Shown one piece after another: positions 16,135 to 24,518 of a stretch of 64,000 bases of DNA. The position numbers and the translations under genes are program-made. The stretch is from Blautia schinkii (lineage in GTDB: Bacteria > Bacillota > Clostridia > Lachnospirales > Lachnospiraceae), in the NCBI RefSeq assembly GCF_013304825.1, contig NZ_JAAWUO010000003.1, positions 1 to 64,000 on the forward strand, in the 5' to 3' direction. Each line of letters opens with the position of its first letter. Position 1 is the first letter of the stretch. The notes beneath the pieces were generated by a model. The model saw nothing but the letters and a program-made list of their open reading frames with translations, was not told where the DNA came from and searched no databases.

Positions 16135-18027
16135 ATGAGTGAATTCAAATTAACTACAGTGGAGGAATTTGAAGCCGCTACAGCCCGTCTTCTTGAGACA
16201 GGTGCAAAGGTAGGAGCAGATGCATGGCAGATCCGTGCAAAGAACCAGACTCCGCACTGTAAATTCGGTGAGCAGGGTATCTGCTGTCGTATCTGTGCAA
16301 TGGGACCGTGCCGTATTACACCGAAGGCTCCAAGAGGAGTCTGCGGATGTGATGCTCATGGTATCGTAGGAAGAAACTTCCTTAAATTTACAGCTGGTGG
16401 TGCAGCTACTCACTCTGATCATGGTCGTGAGATCTGTCATACACTGTACTGCGCAAAAGAGGGCGGAAATTATCAGGTAAAAGATCCTGAGAAACTTCTT
16501 CGCATTGCTAAAGAGTGGGGCGTAGAAACAGAAGGCAAGGATATCTATGATCTGGCTCATGAGATGGCAGAGATCGGTCTTATGGAATATGGTAAACCGT
16601 TCGGATATCAGAGATTCCTTGACAGAATGCCAGCAGGACAGAAAGAAAAACTGATTGAGAACGAAATCGCACCACGTGCTATTGACCGTGAGGTTGCAAG
16701 TTCTCTGCATATGTCTCATATGGGATGTTCTTCTCTTCCGGAAGCACTTGTAAAACAGTCTCTTCGTTGCGGCATGGCTGATGGATGGGGCGGTTCCATG
16801 ATGGGAACAGAGTTCTCTGATGTATTATTCGGAACCCCGAAGCCGCTTGACACAGAGGCTAACCTTGGAGTAATGGTTGAAGAGAACGTAAACATTGTTG
16901 TGCACGGACATGATCCGAGTCTTTCTGAGATGATCTGTGAGTATGCAGACAGCAAAGAAATGATCGATTATGCAAAATCCGTAGGAGCAAAAGGAATTAC
17001 AGTTTCCGGTGTATGCTGTACTTCTAATGAGGTAGCTATGCGTCGTGGTGTTCCGATGGCTGGTAACTTCCTGCAGCAGGAGAACGTAGTGCTGACAGGT
17101 GCCTGCGAGGCGATCGTAGTTGATGTTCAGTGTATCTTCCCTGCATTAGGACCTCTGAGCAAATGCTTCCATACTAAATTTGTTACAACTTCTCCGATCG
17201 CTCAGATGCCGGATTCTGAATTTATCAGATTCAACGCTGAGACAGCAGGAGAAAATGCAAAAGCAATCGTTAAGATGGCTATCGATAACTTCAAGAACAG
17301 AAAACCTGAGCTTGTACATATCCCACAGCTGAAACAGAAAGCTACTGTTGGTTACTCAGTAGAAGCGATCGTTAAAGTTCTTGATGGTGTTACAAACTCT
17401 CAGGTTGACGTAACAGGAACAACCAAACCATTACTTGAGTGCATCACTTCCGGTGTTATCCGTGGTGCTGTTGCTATGGTTGGATGTAACAATCCTAAGA
17501 TCCGTCCTGACTATGCACATATCGAACTGATGAAGAAGTGTATCGCAAATGATATCATTATCATCGCTTCCGGATGTTCCGCACAGGCAGCTGCTAAAGC
17601 TGGTCTGATGGACAAATCCGCAAGAGATCTCTGCGGTGCAGGTCTGAAACGTGTCTGTGAGCTGGCTGATATCCCACCAGTACTTCATATGGGATCCTGC
17701 GTAGATATCTCCCGTATGATGATCCTGGCTGCTGAACTTGCAAAAGATTCAGGACTTCAGATCAATCAGCTTCCTGTAGTAGGATGTGCTCCTGAGTGGA
17801 TGTCTGAAAAAGCTGTATCCATCGGTAACTACGTAGTTGGTACCGGTATTGATACATTCCTTGGTGTTGATCCATATGTTTCCGGTTCTTCAGAAATGTG
17901 TGAACTTCTTACAGAGGGAACAAGAAAATGGACAGGTGCTGCTTACACAGTAGAGACAGACATCGAGAAATTAGTTGATCTTATGATCGAGAGAATTGAA
18001 GAGAAGAGAACAGCATTAGGAATCTAA
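16135..18027 (+). CDS. cooS: anaerobic Ni-Fe carbon monoxide dehydrogenase, catalytic subunit
   Basis: Interconverts CO2 and CO with ferredoxin, feeding CO to acetyl-CoA synthase. The N-terminal cluster-binding region is KFGEQGICCRICAMGPCRI (D- and B-clusters). The C-cluster ligands lie in the conserved HDPSLSE, GVCCTSNE, DVQCIFPAL, GCNNP, ASGCSAQAAAKAG and MGSCVD segments. 630 residues is the family length (acsA in acetogen nomenclature). AAAGGAGG lies ahead of the ATG. The upstream terminator and 100-bp A-rich leader suggest separate control from cooC; the promoter is not clear. Confidence 0.97.
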   Translation: MSEFKLTTVEEFEAATARLLETGAKVGADAWQIRAKNQTPHCKFGEQGICCRICAMGPCRITPKAPRGVCGCDAHGIVGRNFLKFTAGGAATHSDHGREICHTLYCAKEGGNYQVKDPEKLLRIAKEWGVETEGKDIYDLAHEMAEIGLMEYGKPFGYQRFLDRMPAGQKEKLIENEIAPRAIDREVASSLHMSHMGCSSLPEALVKQSLRCGMADGWGGSMMGTEFSDVLFGTPKPLDTEANLGVMVEENVNIVVHGHDPSLSEMICEYADSKEMIDYAKSVGAKGITVSGVCCTSNEVAMRRGVPMAGNFLQQENVVLTGACEAIVVDVQCIFPALGPLSKCFHTKFVTTSPIAQMPDSEFIRFNAETAGENAKAIVKMAIDNFKNRKPELVHIPQLKQKATVGYSVEAIVKVLDGVTNSQVDVTGTTKPLLECITSGVIRGAVAMVGCNNPKIRPDYAHIELMKKCIANDIIIIASGCSAQAAAKAGLMDKSARDLCGAGLKRVCELADIPPVLHMGSCVDISRMMILAAELAKDSGLQINQLPVVGCAPEWMSEKAVSIGNYVVGTGIDTFLGVDPYVSGSSEMCELLTEGTRKWTGAAYTVETDIEKLVDLMIERIEEKRTALGI

Positions 18028-18071
18028 TCCGTTGCAATCTTTAAAATGTTATAAAAGGTGGAAGACGTAAA

Positions 18072-18845
18072 ATGAAAATAGCAGTAACCGGTAAAGGTGG
18101 AGTAGGAAAGACCACTTTCGCAGCAACACTTGCAAGATTATACGCAGATGAGGGAAAGAAAGTCCTTGCAGCAGACGTGGATCCGGATGCAAACTTGGGT
18201 CTTGCCCTTGGATTTGATGAGGAAACATTGGACTCTATTGTTCCGATCTCAAAAATGCGTAAGCTTATAGAAGAACGTACCGGAGCCAACAGCCAGAATC
18301 AGTTTTATAAACTGAACCCAAAGGTAGACGATATTCCGGATACTTATGGAAAAACCTGTAATGGCGTAAAGCTGCTTGTCCTTGGGACTGTGGAAACAGG
18401 TGGAGGCGGATGCGTCTGTCCTGAACATGTGATGCTTAAAAGAGTGATCAATAACCTTGTGATCCACAGAGGTGATGTGGTGATCATGGATATGGAAGCC
18501 GGCCTGGAACATCTGGGCCGGGGCACCACGGAGAGCATGGATGAATTTATTGTAGTGATCGAACCAGGGGCAAGAAGTGTTCAGACTTATAAAAATGTCA
18601 AACGTCTTGCAAAAGATCTGGGAGTTTCCCAGGTCAAGGTCGTGGCCAATAAGGTAAGAAATCCGGAAGATGAGGAATTTATACGGAATAAGATCCCGGC
18701 AGAAGATCTGCTTGGAATGATCCACTACAATACAGAAGTTATAGATGCTGATCGTCAGGGAAAATCTCCCTACGATTTCAGTGAAACTGTAACAGCTGAA
18801 ATCAGAAAAATCAAAGACAAAATTGATCAGAATTCAATTCTGTAA
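18072..18845 (+). CDS. acsF: second CooC/AcsF-type nickel-insertion ATPase
   Basis: MinD-like P-loop ATPase, 257 residues. The deviant Walker A GKGGVGKTT is at ~7-15, then ADVDPDANLGLALG. The metal-binding CxC pair is in GGGGCVCPEH (~115-120), and MDMEAGLEHLGRGT is the switch II/Walker B region. It shares the architecture of the cooC gene at 15247 but differs in sequence. Its place directly before acsB, 17 bases away, suggests it serves acetyl-CoA synthase (AcsF role) while the other serves CODH. That division is an inference. AAAAGGTGGAAG is the ribosome site. Confidence 0.9.
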   Translation: MKIAVTGKGGVGKTTFAATLARLYADEGKKVLAADVDPDANLGLALGFDEETLDSIVPISKMRKLIEERTGANSQNQFYKLNPKVDDIPDTYGKTCNGVKLLVLGTVETGGGGCVCPEHVMLKRVINNLVIHRGDVVIMDMEAGLEHLGRGTTESMDEFIVVIEPGARSVQTYKNVKRLAKDLGVSQVKVVANKVRNPEDEEFIRNKIPAEDLLGMIHYNTEVIDADRQGKSPYDFSETVTAEIRKIKDKIDQNSIL

Positions 18846-18862
18846 AAATAGGAGGTATTACA

Positions 18863-20992
18863 GTGACTTTATTTGATAGAGTATTCGGCGGAAACGATGC
18901 TGTATATGGTTTAACAGAGGGTGCTATTGACGGCGCGATCGCTCAGTATGGCGAAGACAAAGCTGTCAGCTTCCCGAATACCGCTTACAGCCTTCCTTGC
19001 TACTATGCTGTAACAGGAACAAAAGTTACAACATTAAAAGAATTAAAAGAAGCTCTTGGCGTTGTAAAAACACTTATGACAAGAGAGAAAAGACTGAATG
19101 ATGCATTTATGTCCGGTGTTGCTACAGCACTCTGCGCAGAGTTCATCGAGGTTCTTAAATATATCGACGGAGCAACTCCTTATGAGGAGCCATGCTATGG
19201 CCATCTTGGTGATGCTGTTATCCGTGAGCTCGGTGTACCGCTTGTAACAGGCGATATCCCAGGCGTTGCAGTTATCCTTGGTGCTGCTCCTACTACAGAA
19301 GAGGGTGTTGCCCTTGTAAAGAGCTATCAGGCACAGGGTATCCTTGTAACACTGGTTGGAGGAATCATCGACCAGGTTGCTGAAGCCGGAATGAAGACAG
19401 GCGCTAACGTACGTGTTATTCCTCTTGGAAAAGATGTTACATCTGTTGTTCATGTAGTTTCCGTTGCGATCCGTGCAGCTCTGATCTTCGGTAATGTAAC
19501 ACCTGGAGATGCAGGAACACTTATGAAATACACAATGGATCGTGTACCGGCATTCGTTAACGCATTCAAACCTCTGGATGATGTGATCGTAGCATGTGGC
19601 GCAGGTGCTATTGCACTTGGTTTCCCGGTTATTACAAATGAGACAGAGAATATCTTCCGCGTACCGAAGAGCCTTATCGTTCAGGAGGACGTAAGCAAAT
19701 TCAACGCTACTTCCCTTGAGGCACGTGACATTAAGATCAAGATCACAAATATCGATATTCCGGTTGCTTTCGCATCTGCATTCGAGGGTGAGATCATCCG
19801 TCGTAAAGACATGCAGGTTGAGTTCGATGGTTCCCGTGTAGACTGTGCAGAGCTTGTACATACCTGCGATGCTTCTGAGATCGAGGATCACAAGATCACA
19901 GTAATCGGACCTGAAGTAGACGAGATGGAATTCGGCAGCAAGAACAGCATTGCATATGTTGTTAAAGTTGCAGGTAAGAACATGCAGGCTGACTTTGAGC
20001 CGGTTATCGAGCGTAAATTCCACAACTACATCAACTGTATCGAGGGTGTATACCATACAGGACAGCGTGATATGCAGCGTATCCGTATCAGCATTGACGC
20101 ATTTAATGCAGGATTCAGAATCAAACATATCGGTGAAGTTCTTTATGCATCTGTTAAAAATGAGTTCGATGCAGTTGTTGATAAATGTGAGGTTGTTATC
20201 TATACAGATCCTGCTGAGTGTACAAGAATCCGTCATGAGGTTGCAATCCCGATCTTTGACAAACGTGATGAGCGTCTTGATACTCTGACAGATGAATCTG
20301 TTGATGTATATTACAGCTGTATCCTTTGCCAGGCATTCGCACCAAGCCATGTATGTGTAGTAACACCGGAGAGACTTGGACTTTGCGGTGCGGTTTCATG
20401 GCTGGATGCAAAAGCTACTCATCAGCTTGACCCGGCTGGTCCTTGCCAGATCATCACAAAAGAGCGCCCGATCGATGAGAATCTTGGTTCTTATGAGGAC
20501 GTTGATGAGGCAGTTCAGAAATTCTCCCAGGGTGCTCTGGAACACGTTACACTGTACTCCATCATGCAGGATCCGATGACTTCCTGCGGATGCTTCGAGT
20601 GTATCTGCGGTATCGAGCCATTCTCCAACGGTGTTGTTATTGCCAACCGTGAGTATGCAGGCATGACACCACTTGGAATGACATTCCCTGAGATGGCATC
20701 CATGACAGGTGGTGGAGTTCAGACACCTGGATTCATGGGACATGGTAAACATTTCATTTCCTCCAAGAAGTTCATGAAGGCTGAGGGCGGTATCGAGCGT
20801 ATCGTATGGATGCCGAAAGAACTGAAAGAGTTCGTAGCTGACAGACTTAACAAGACTGCAAAAGAGCTTTACGGAATCGACAACTTCACAGATATGATCG
20901 GTGATGAGACAATCGCGGAAGATCCAGAGACACTGGTAGCATTCCTTACTGAGAAGGGACATCCGGCACTGGGACTTGATCCGATGATGTAA
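18863..20992 (+). CDS. acsB: acetyl-CoA synthase (CO-methylating) catalytic subunit AcsB
   Basis: Joins CO, a methyl group from the corrinoid protein and CoA into acetyl-CoA on the Ni-Ni-[4Fe-4S] A-cluster. The A-cluster ligands are visible in SCILCQAF (~486-489), CVVTPERLGLCGAVSW and SCGCFECICG (~574-580), where the Cys-Gly-Cys-type backbone motif holds the distal nickel. The N-terminal domain that contacts CODH is present, giving 709 residues, near the bacterial norm of ~730. It starts with GTG after AGGAGGTATTACA. A GGAGAAAG/CTTTCTCC hairpin and a separate acsD promoter follow. Confidence 0.97.
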   Translation: MTLFDRVFGGNDAVYGLTEGAIDGAIAQYGEDKAVSFPNTAYSLPCYYAVTGTKVTTLKELKEALGVVKTLMTREKRLNDAFMSGVATALCAEFIEVLKYIDGATPYEEPCYGHLGDAVIRELGVPLVTGDIPGVAVILGAAPTTEEGVALVKSYQAQGILVTLVGGIIDQVAEAGMKTGANVRVIPLGKDVTSVVHVVSVAIRAALIFGNVTPGDAGTLMKYTMDRVPAFVNAFKPLDDVIVACGAGAIALGFPVITNETENIFRVPKSLIVQEDVSKFNATSLEARDIKIKITNIDIPVAFASAFEGEIIRRKDMQVEFDGSRVDCAELVHTCDASEIEDHKITVIGPEVDEMEFGSKNSIAYVVKVAGKNMQADFEPVIERKFHNYINCIEGVYHTGQRDMQRIRISIDAFNAGFRIKHIGEVLYASVKNEFDAVVDKCEVVIYTDPAECTRIRHEVAIPIFDKRDERLDTLTDESVDVYYSCILCQAFAPSHVCVVTPERLGLCGAVSWLDAKATHQLDPAGPCQIITKERPIDENLGSYEDVDEAVQKFSQGALEHVTLYSIMQDPMTSCGCFECICGIEPFSNGVVIANREYAGMTPLGMTFPEMASMTGGGVQTPGFMGHGKHFISSKKFMKAEGGIERIVWMPKELKEFVADRLNKTAKELYGIDNFTDMIGDETIAEDPETLVAFLTEKGHPALGLDPMM

Positions 20993-21000
20993 TTAAGTAA

Positions 21001-21030
21001 GGAGAAAGGATGCAAAAGCGTTCTTTCTCC
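21001..21030 (+). other. hairpin after acsB, no T-run
   Basis: GGAGAAAG (21001-21008) pairs perfectly with CTTTCTCC (21023-21030). It is followed by TGAAAAATG rather than a T-run, so it may stabilise the 3' end of the acsB message or act as a weak stop. Confidence 0.45.
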
Positions 21031-21076
21031 TGAAAAATGTTAAAAAGTTTGTTGATTTTTTAACGGAAATACGCGG

Positions 21077-21113
21077 CTACACCTTGCCAATAACTGGTAT
21101 GGTGTAGTATAAT
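21077..21113 (+). promoter_or_regulatory. acsD promoter overlapped by a 31-bp dyad
   Basis: Promoter: TTGCCA (21084-21089), 18-bp spacer, TATAAT (21108-21113). Dyad: CTACACC-TTG-CCA (21077-21089), 5-bp centre, TGG-TAT-GGTGTAG (21095-21107), 11 of 13 positions symmetric. It covers the -35 and the whole spacer and touches the -10, where a repressor would block the polymerase. Confidence 0.65.
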
Positions 21114-21164
21114 ATATAAAGCTCTGTAGTTTTTAATTATTATTTTTAAGGAGGCTAACGAAAA

Positions 21165-22106
21165 ATGCCGTTTAATCAGAAACCACAAAAGTTCAATGCA
21201 AAGATTAATGCTGTCACAATCGGAAGCGGAGATAAGACTGTGACAATTGGTGGGGATTGTACATTCCCGTTTTATTCCTTTGACGCAGAGTCAGAGAACT
21301 GCCCGAAGATTGGTGTAGAGATCTCTGATATGGGTCTTGAGGGCGTATCTGAAGGTATCAAAGCTTACTATGAAGGCGCTACTACAATGGCTGACATTGC
21401 TAAGAAAGCAGCAGCTATGGAGGGTGCTGACTTTGTTGCACTTATTCTTGAGGGCGGCGACCCGAATGGTGTTAACAAATCTATCGATGAGCTGATCGCA
21501 GTTGTTAAAGAAGTTGCAGATGCAGTTGACTGTCCACTGGTTGTAGAGGGCTGCAAGAATGTTGAGAAGGATGCAGAGCTCCTTCCGAAGGTTGCAGAGG
21601 CTCTTCAGGGCAGAAACGCTCTGATCCTTTCCGAGAAAGAGGAAAACTATAAAGCAATCGGTGCAGCAGCAGGTCTTGCTTACAATCAGATCGTAGGCGC
21701 TGAGTCTGCCGTTGATATCAACCTTGCTAAACAGCTTAACGTTGTTACTACACAGCTTGGCGTAGATGCTAAGAAGATCGTCATGAATATCGGTAGTGCA
21801 GCAGTTGGTTATGGATATGAGTACGTAGTATCTACTATGGACCGTATCAAAGGTGCCGCTTTAGGCCAGAATGATAACATGCTGCAGATGCCTATTATTA
21901 CACCTGTATCCGCTGAGACATGGAATGTTAAAGAGGCAATGGCTTCCGAAGCAGACATGCCGGCATGGGGACCACAGGATGAGCGTGGAATCGACATGGA
22001 AGTTGAGACAGCAGCTGCTGATCTTGCAGCTGGTTCTGATGCAGTTATCTTAAGACATCCGGAATCTGTTAAGACAATTTCCAAGCTGATCAAAGCACTT
22101 GCGTAA
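21165..22106 (+). CDS. acsD: corrinoid iron-sulfur protein, small subunit
   Basis: The TIM-barrel small subunit of CFeSP; with AcsC it holds the corrinoid that carries the methyl group from AcsE to AcsB. Recognisable blocks are VTIGGDCTFPFYSFDAESE near the N-terminus, FVALILEGGDPNG, PLVVEGCKN, GSAAVGYGYEYV and the C-terminal DAVILRHPESVKTI. 313 residues matches the family. AAGGAGGC lies upstream. It has its own promoter with a 31-bp dyad, so acsD-acsC-acsE can be expressed apart from cooS-acsB. Confidence 0.96.
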   Translation: MPFNQKPQKFNAKINAVTIGSGDKTVTIGGDCTFPFYSFDAESENCPKIGVEISDMGLEGVSEGIKAYYEGATTMADIAKKAAAMEGADFVALILEGGDPNGVNKSIDELIAVVKEVADAVDCPLVVEGCKNVEKDAELLPKVAEALQGRNALILSEKEENYKAIGAAAGLAYNQIVGAESAVDINLAKQLNVVTTQLGVDAKKIVMNIGSAAVGYGYEYVVSTMDRIKGAALGQNDNMLQMPIITPVSAETWNVKEAMASEADMPAWGPQDERGIDMEVETAAADLAAGSDAVILRHPESVKTISKLIKALA

Positions 22107-22127
22107 TAAATAGGAGGATAAAGAGCT

Positions 22128-23474
22128 ATGGCACTGAATGGTATTCAGATCTTTAAATTAACACCAAAGAAAAACTGTAAGGAATGTGGATGCCCTACAT
22201 GTATGGCTTTCTCTATGAAAGTTGCACAGGGCGCACTGAAAATTGAGCAGTGTCCTCATATGTCCGAGGAAGCACTGGCTTCTCTTTCTGAGGCAACTGC
22301 ACCGCCAATGAAAACTATCAAGATCGGAACAGGCGATGGAGAGTTTACACTTGGTGGAGAGACTGTTCTTTTCAGACATGAGAAGACATTTGTAAGCAAA
22401 ACAAGATATGCCGTATCACTTTGCACATGCATGAGTGATGAAGAAGTAGAAGCAAAACTTGCAGAGATCCCACACGTTGATTATGATCGTATCGGTGAGA
22501 GAATGCATGTAGAGCTTGTATATGTAAACTGCGATGAGAATGCAGATGCTGCAAAATTCACAGCACTTGTAGAGAAGGCTAAAGGTCTTGGAAGAACACT
22601 GATCCTTGGCTGTACAGATCCTGAAATCGCAAAAGCTGCCCTTGAAGTATGTAAGGACGGCAAACCGGTTCTTAACGGAGCAAACGCTTCCAACTACGAG
22701 GCAATGAGCAAGGTTGCTACAGATGCAGGTGTAGTTCTCGGTGTATCCGGTAAGGACATCAATGAGTTATATGATACTACAGCAGCTATTGAGAAACTTG
22801 GCAACAAGAATCTCGTACTTGATACAACAGGAGCTGACATCAAAGAGACTTTTGCAAATACTGTACAGGTTCGTCGTGCAGCTCTTAAGAATCAGGATAG
22901 AACATTTGGTTATCCTTCTATCGTTAACCTTGTTAAACTTGCGAAGGGTGACAAACATTTACAGGCAGCACTTGCTTCCATGTTCACTATGAAATATGGT
23001 TCCATCGTTGTTATGGAGCAGATGACATATGCAGAAGCACTTCCGCTGTTCGGTCTTCGTCAGAACGTATTTACAGACCCACAGAAGCCAATGAAGGTAG
23101 AACCGGGTATCTATCCTCTGAACGGAGCAGACGAGAATTCTCTCGTTGTAACAACAGTAGACTTCGCTCTTACATATTTCGTAGTGTCCGGCGAGCTGGA
23201 GCGTTCCGGTGTTCCGCTTAACCTGGTGATCAATGATGCAGGCGGACTTTCCGTACTGACATCCTGGGCAGCAGGTAAATTCTCCGGAAACAGCATTTCC
23301 GAGTACATCAAAGAGAATGTTGAGCCGAAGGTTAAATGTAGAAGACTGGTTATTCCTGGTAAAGTAGCAGTTCTTAAGGGCGATCTTGAGGCTAAGCTTC
23401 CTGGATGGGAGATCATCGTAGGACCAAGAGAAGCAGTACAGCTTGTGAAATTCTTAAAAGACCTTGACGCGTAA
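22128..23474 (+). CDS. acsC: corrinoid iron-sulfur protein, large subunit
   Basis: Large (gamma) subunit of CFeSP. Residues ~17-40 hold the low-potential [4Fe-4S] motif NCKECGCPTCMAFSMK with a further Cys in QCPHMSEE. A TIM barrel (~100-310) and a C-terminal corrinoid-binding domain follow, with NDAGGLSVLTSWAAGKFS and RRLVIPGKVAVLKGDLEAKLPGW-type blocks. 448 residues is standard. AGGAGGATAAAGAGCT precedes the ATG, 21 bases after acsD. Two small hairpins lie between it and acsE (23497-23553). Confidence 0.97.
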   Translation: MALNGIQIFKLTPKKNCKECGCPTCMAFSMKVAQGALKIEQCPHMSEEALASLSEATAPPMKTIKIGTGDGEFTLGGETVLFRHEKTFVSKTRYAVSLCTCMSDEEVEAKLAEIPHVDYDRIGERMHVELVYVNCDENADAAKFTALVEKAKGLGRTLILGCTDPEIAKAALEVCKDGKPVLNGANASNYEAMSKVATDAGVVLGVSGKDINELYDTTAAIEKLGNKNLVLDTTGADIKETFANTVQVRRAALKNQDRTFGYPSIVNLVKLAKGDKHLQAALASMFTMKYGSIVVMEQMTYAEALPLFGLRQNVFTDPQKPMKVEPGIYPLNGADENSLVVTTVDFALTYFVVSGELERSGVPLNLVINDAGGLSVLTSWAAGKFSGNSISEYIKENVEPKVKCRRLVIPGKVAVLKGDLEAKLPGWEIIVGPREAVQLVKFLKDLDA

Positions 23475-23496
23475 ACTTAAGGTTTAAGAAATCAGC

Positions 23497-23553
23497 TGTC
23501 AGGCAATACCGCCGACAGTTATAAGCGGCTGTGTAGGATTGCTGCACAGCCAT
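23497..23553 (+). other. two tandem hairpins between acsC and acsE
   Basis: GCTGTC pairs with GACAGT (~23500-23520), and GGCTGTG pairs with CACAGCC (~23528-23552). No T-run follows, so they look like RNA-stability or processing elements. Exact ends are approximate. Confidence 0.45.
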
Positions 23554-23584
23554 ATCCTACTAATATGTAAAGGAGAACACGAGT

Positions 23585-24370
23585 ATGGCAAAATTTGTAA
23601 CAATTGGGGAGAGACTTTCAACAACAGCACCGGCAGTAAATAAAGCATTTACTGAGAGAGATCCTGAGCCGATCATCAAAAGAGCAAAACAGCAGCTTGA
23701 TGCTGGAGCTACATATCTTGATGTAAACATCGGACCTGCTGAGAACGATGGTGAGGATCTTATGAAATGGGCGGTACAGCTCCTTCAGTCCGAGTTTGAC
23801 AACGTTCCGCTTGCTCTGGATACAACAAACCAGAAAGCAATTGAGGCCGGTATTTCCGTATACAACAGAAGCAAAGGAAAACCGATCGTAAACTCTGCAG
23901 ATGCTGGTGACAGAATCACTAACATTGATCTTGCAGCAGCTAATGATGCAATCTGTATCGCACTTTGCTCTTCAGGAATGGTTGCAGCAGACAACGATGA
24001 GCGTATGATGCACTGCCAGAACATGCTTGAGAGAGGTCTTGGCCTTGGTATGGAAGCAGAGGATCTCTGGTTCGATCCGCTTTTCCTGGTTGTAAAAGGA
24101 ATGCAGGACAAACAGATGGAAGTTCTTGAGGCAATCAAGATGTTCTCCGAGATGGGTCTGAACTCCACTGGCGGTCTTTCCAACAACAGTAACGGTATGC
24201 CAAAACATATCCGTCCGATCATGGATTCTGCTCTTGTAGCTATGGCTATGATGAATGGTCTTACATCTGCGATCGTTAACCCTAACGACCTTCGTCTTAT
24301 GGAGACAATCAAATCCTGTGACGTATTCAAGGGTAACACACTTTACGCAGATTCTTACCTTGAGATCTAA
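23585..24370 (+). CDS. acsE: methyl-THF:corrinoid iron-sulfur protein methyltransferase
   Basis: Transfers the methyl group of methyl-THF to the cobalt of CFeSP. It is a single pterin-binding TIM barrel of 261 residues. Folate-binding blocks are QLDAGATYLDVNIGP, LALDTTNQKAIEAG, PIVNSADAGD and GGLSNNSNGMP, the last with the conserved Asn that helps activate the methyl group. AAAGGAGAAC precedes the ATG. A strong terminator follows 33 bases after the stop, so most transcripts should end before acsV. Confidence 0.96.
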   Translation: MAKFVTIGERLSTTAPAVNKAFTERDPEPIIKRAKQQLDAGATYLDVNIGPAENDGEDLMKWAVQLLQSEFDNVPLALDTTNQKAIEAGISVYNRSKGKPIVNSADAGDRITNIDLAAANDAICIALCSSGMVAADNDERMMHCQNMLERGLGLGMEAEDLWFDPLFLVVKGMQDKQMEVLEAIKMFSEMGLNSTGGLSNNSNGMPKHIRPIMDSALVAMAMMNGLTSAIVNPNDLRLMETIKSCDVFKGNTLYADSYLEI

Positions 24371-24403
24371 TTTGGCGTGTGAACAAAACAGGAGCGCTGT
24401 TTC

Positions 24404-24440
24404 AGAGGCTGGGGGCTTCGGCCTTCAGCCTCTTTTTTAT
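24404..24440 (+). terminator. internal terminator between acsE and acsV
   Basis: AGAGGCTG (24404-24411) pairs with CAGCCTCT (24426-24433), with GGGGC-ttcg-GCC inside, a stable TTCG tetraloop, followed by six T. It is one of the strongest terminators in the window yet lies within the pathway cluster. No good promoter is seen between it and acsV. Confidence 0.85.
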
Positions 24441-24518
24441 TAATATAGTTTAGTCTAACTCCCAACGCCACAGGTGGAAGACGAATAACTTTTACGAGGC
24501 GAGAAAGGTGGTTGCCGA

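Noticed and set aside
19043-20350. 435-codon minus-strand frame opposite acsB
   Set aside because: It is a shadow of strongly biased acsB codons: Cys- and Asn-rich, no ribosome site, no recognisable domain.
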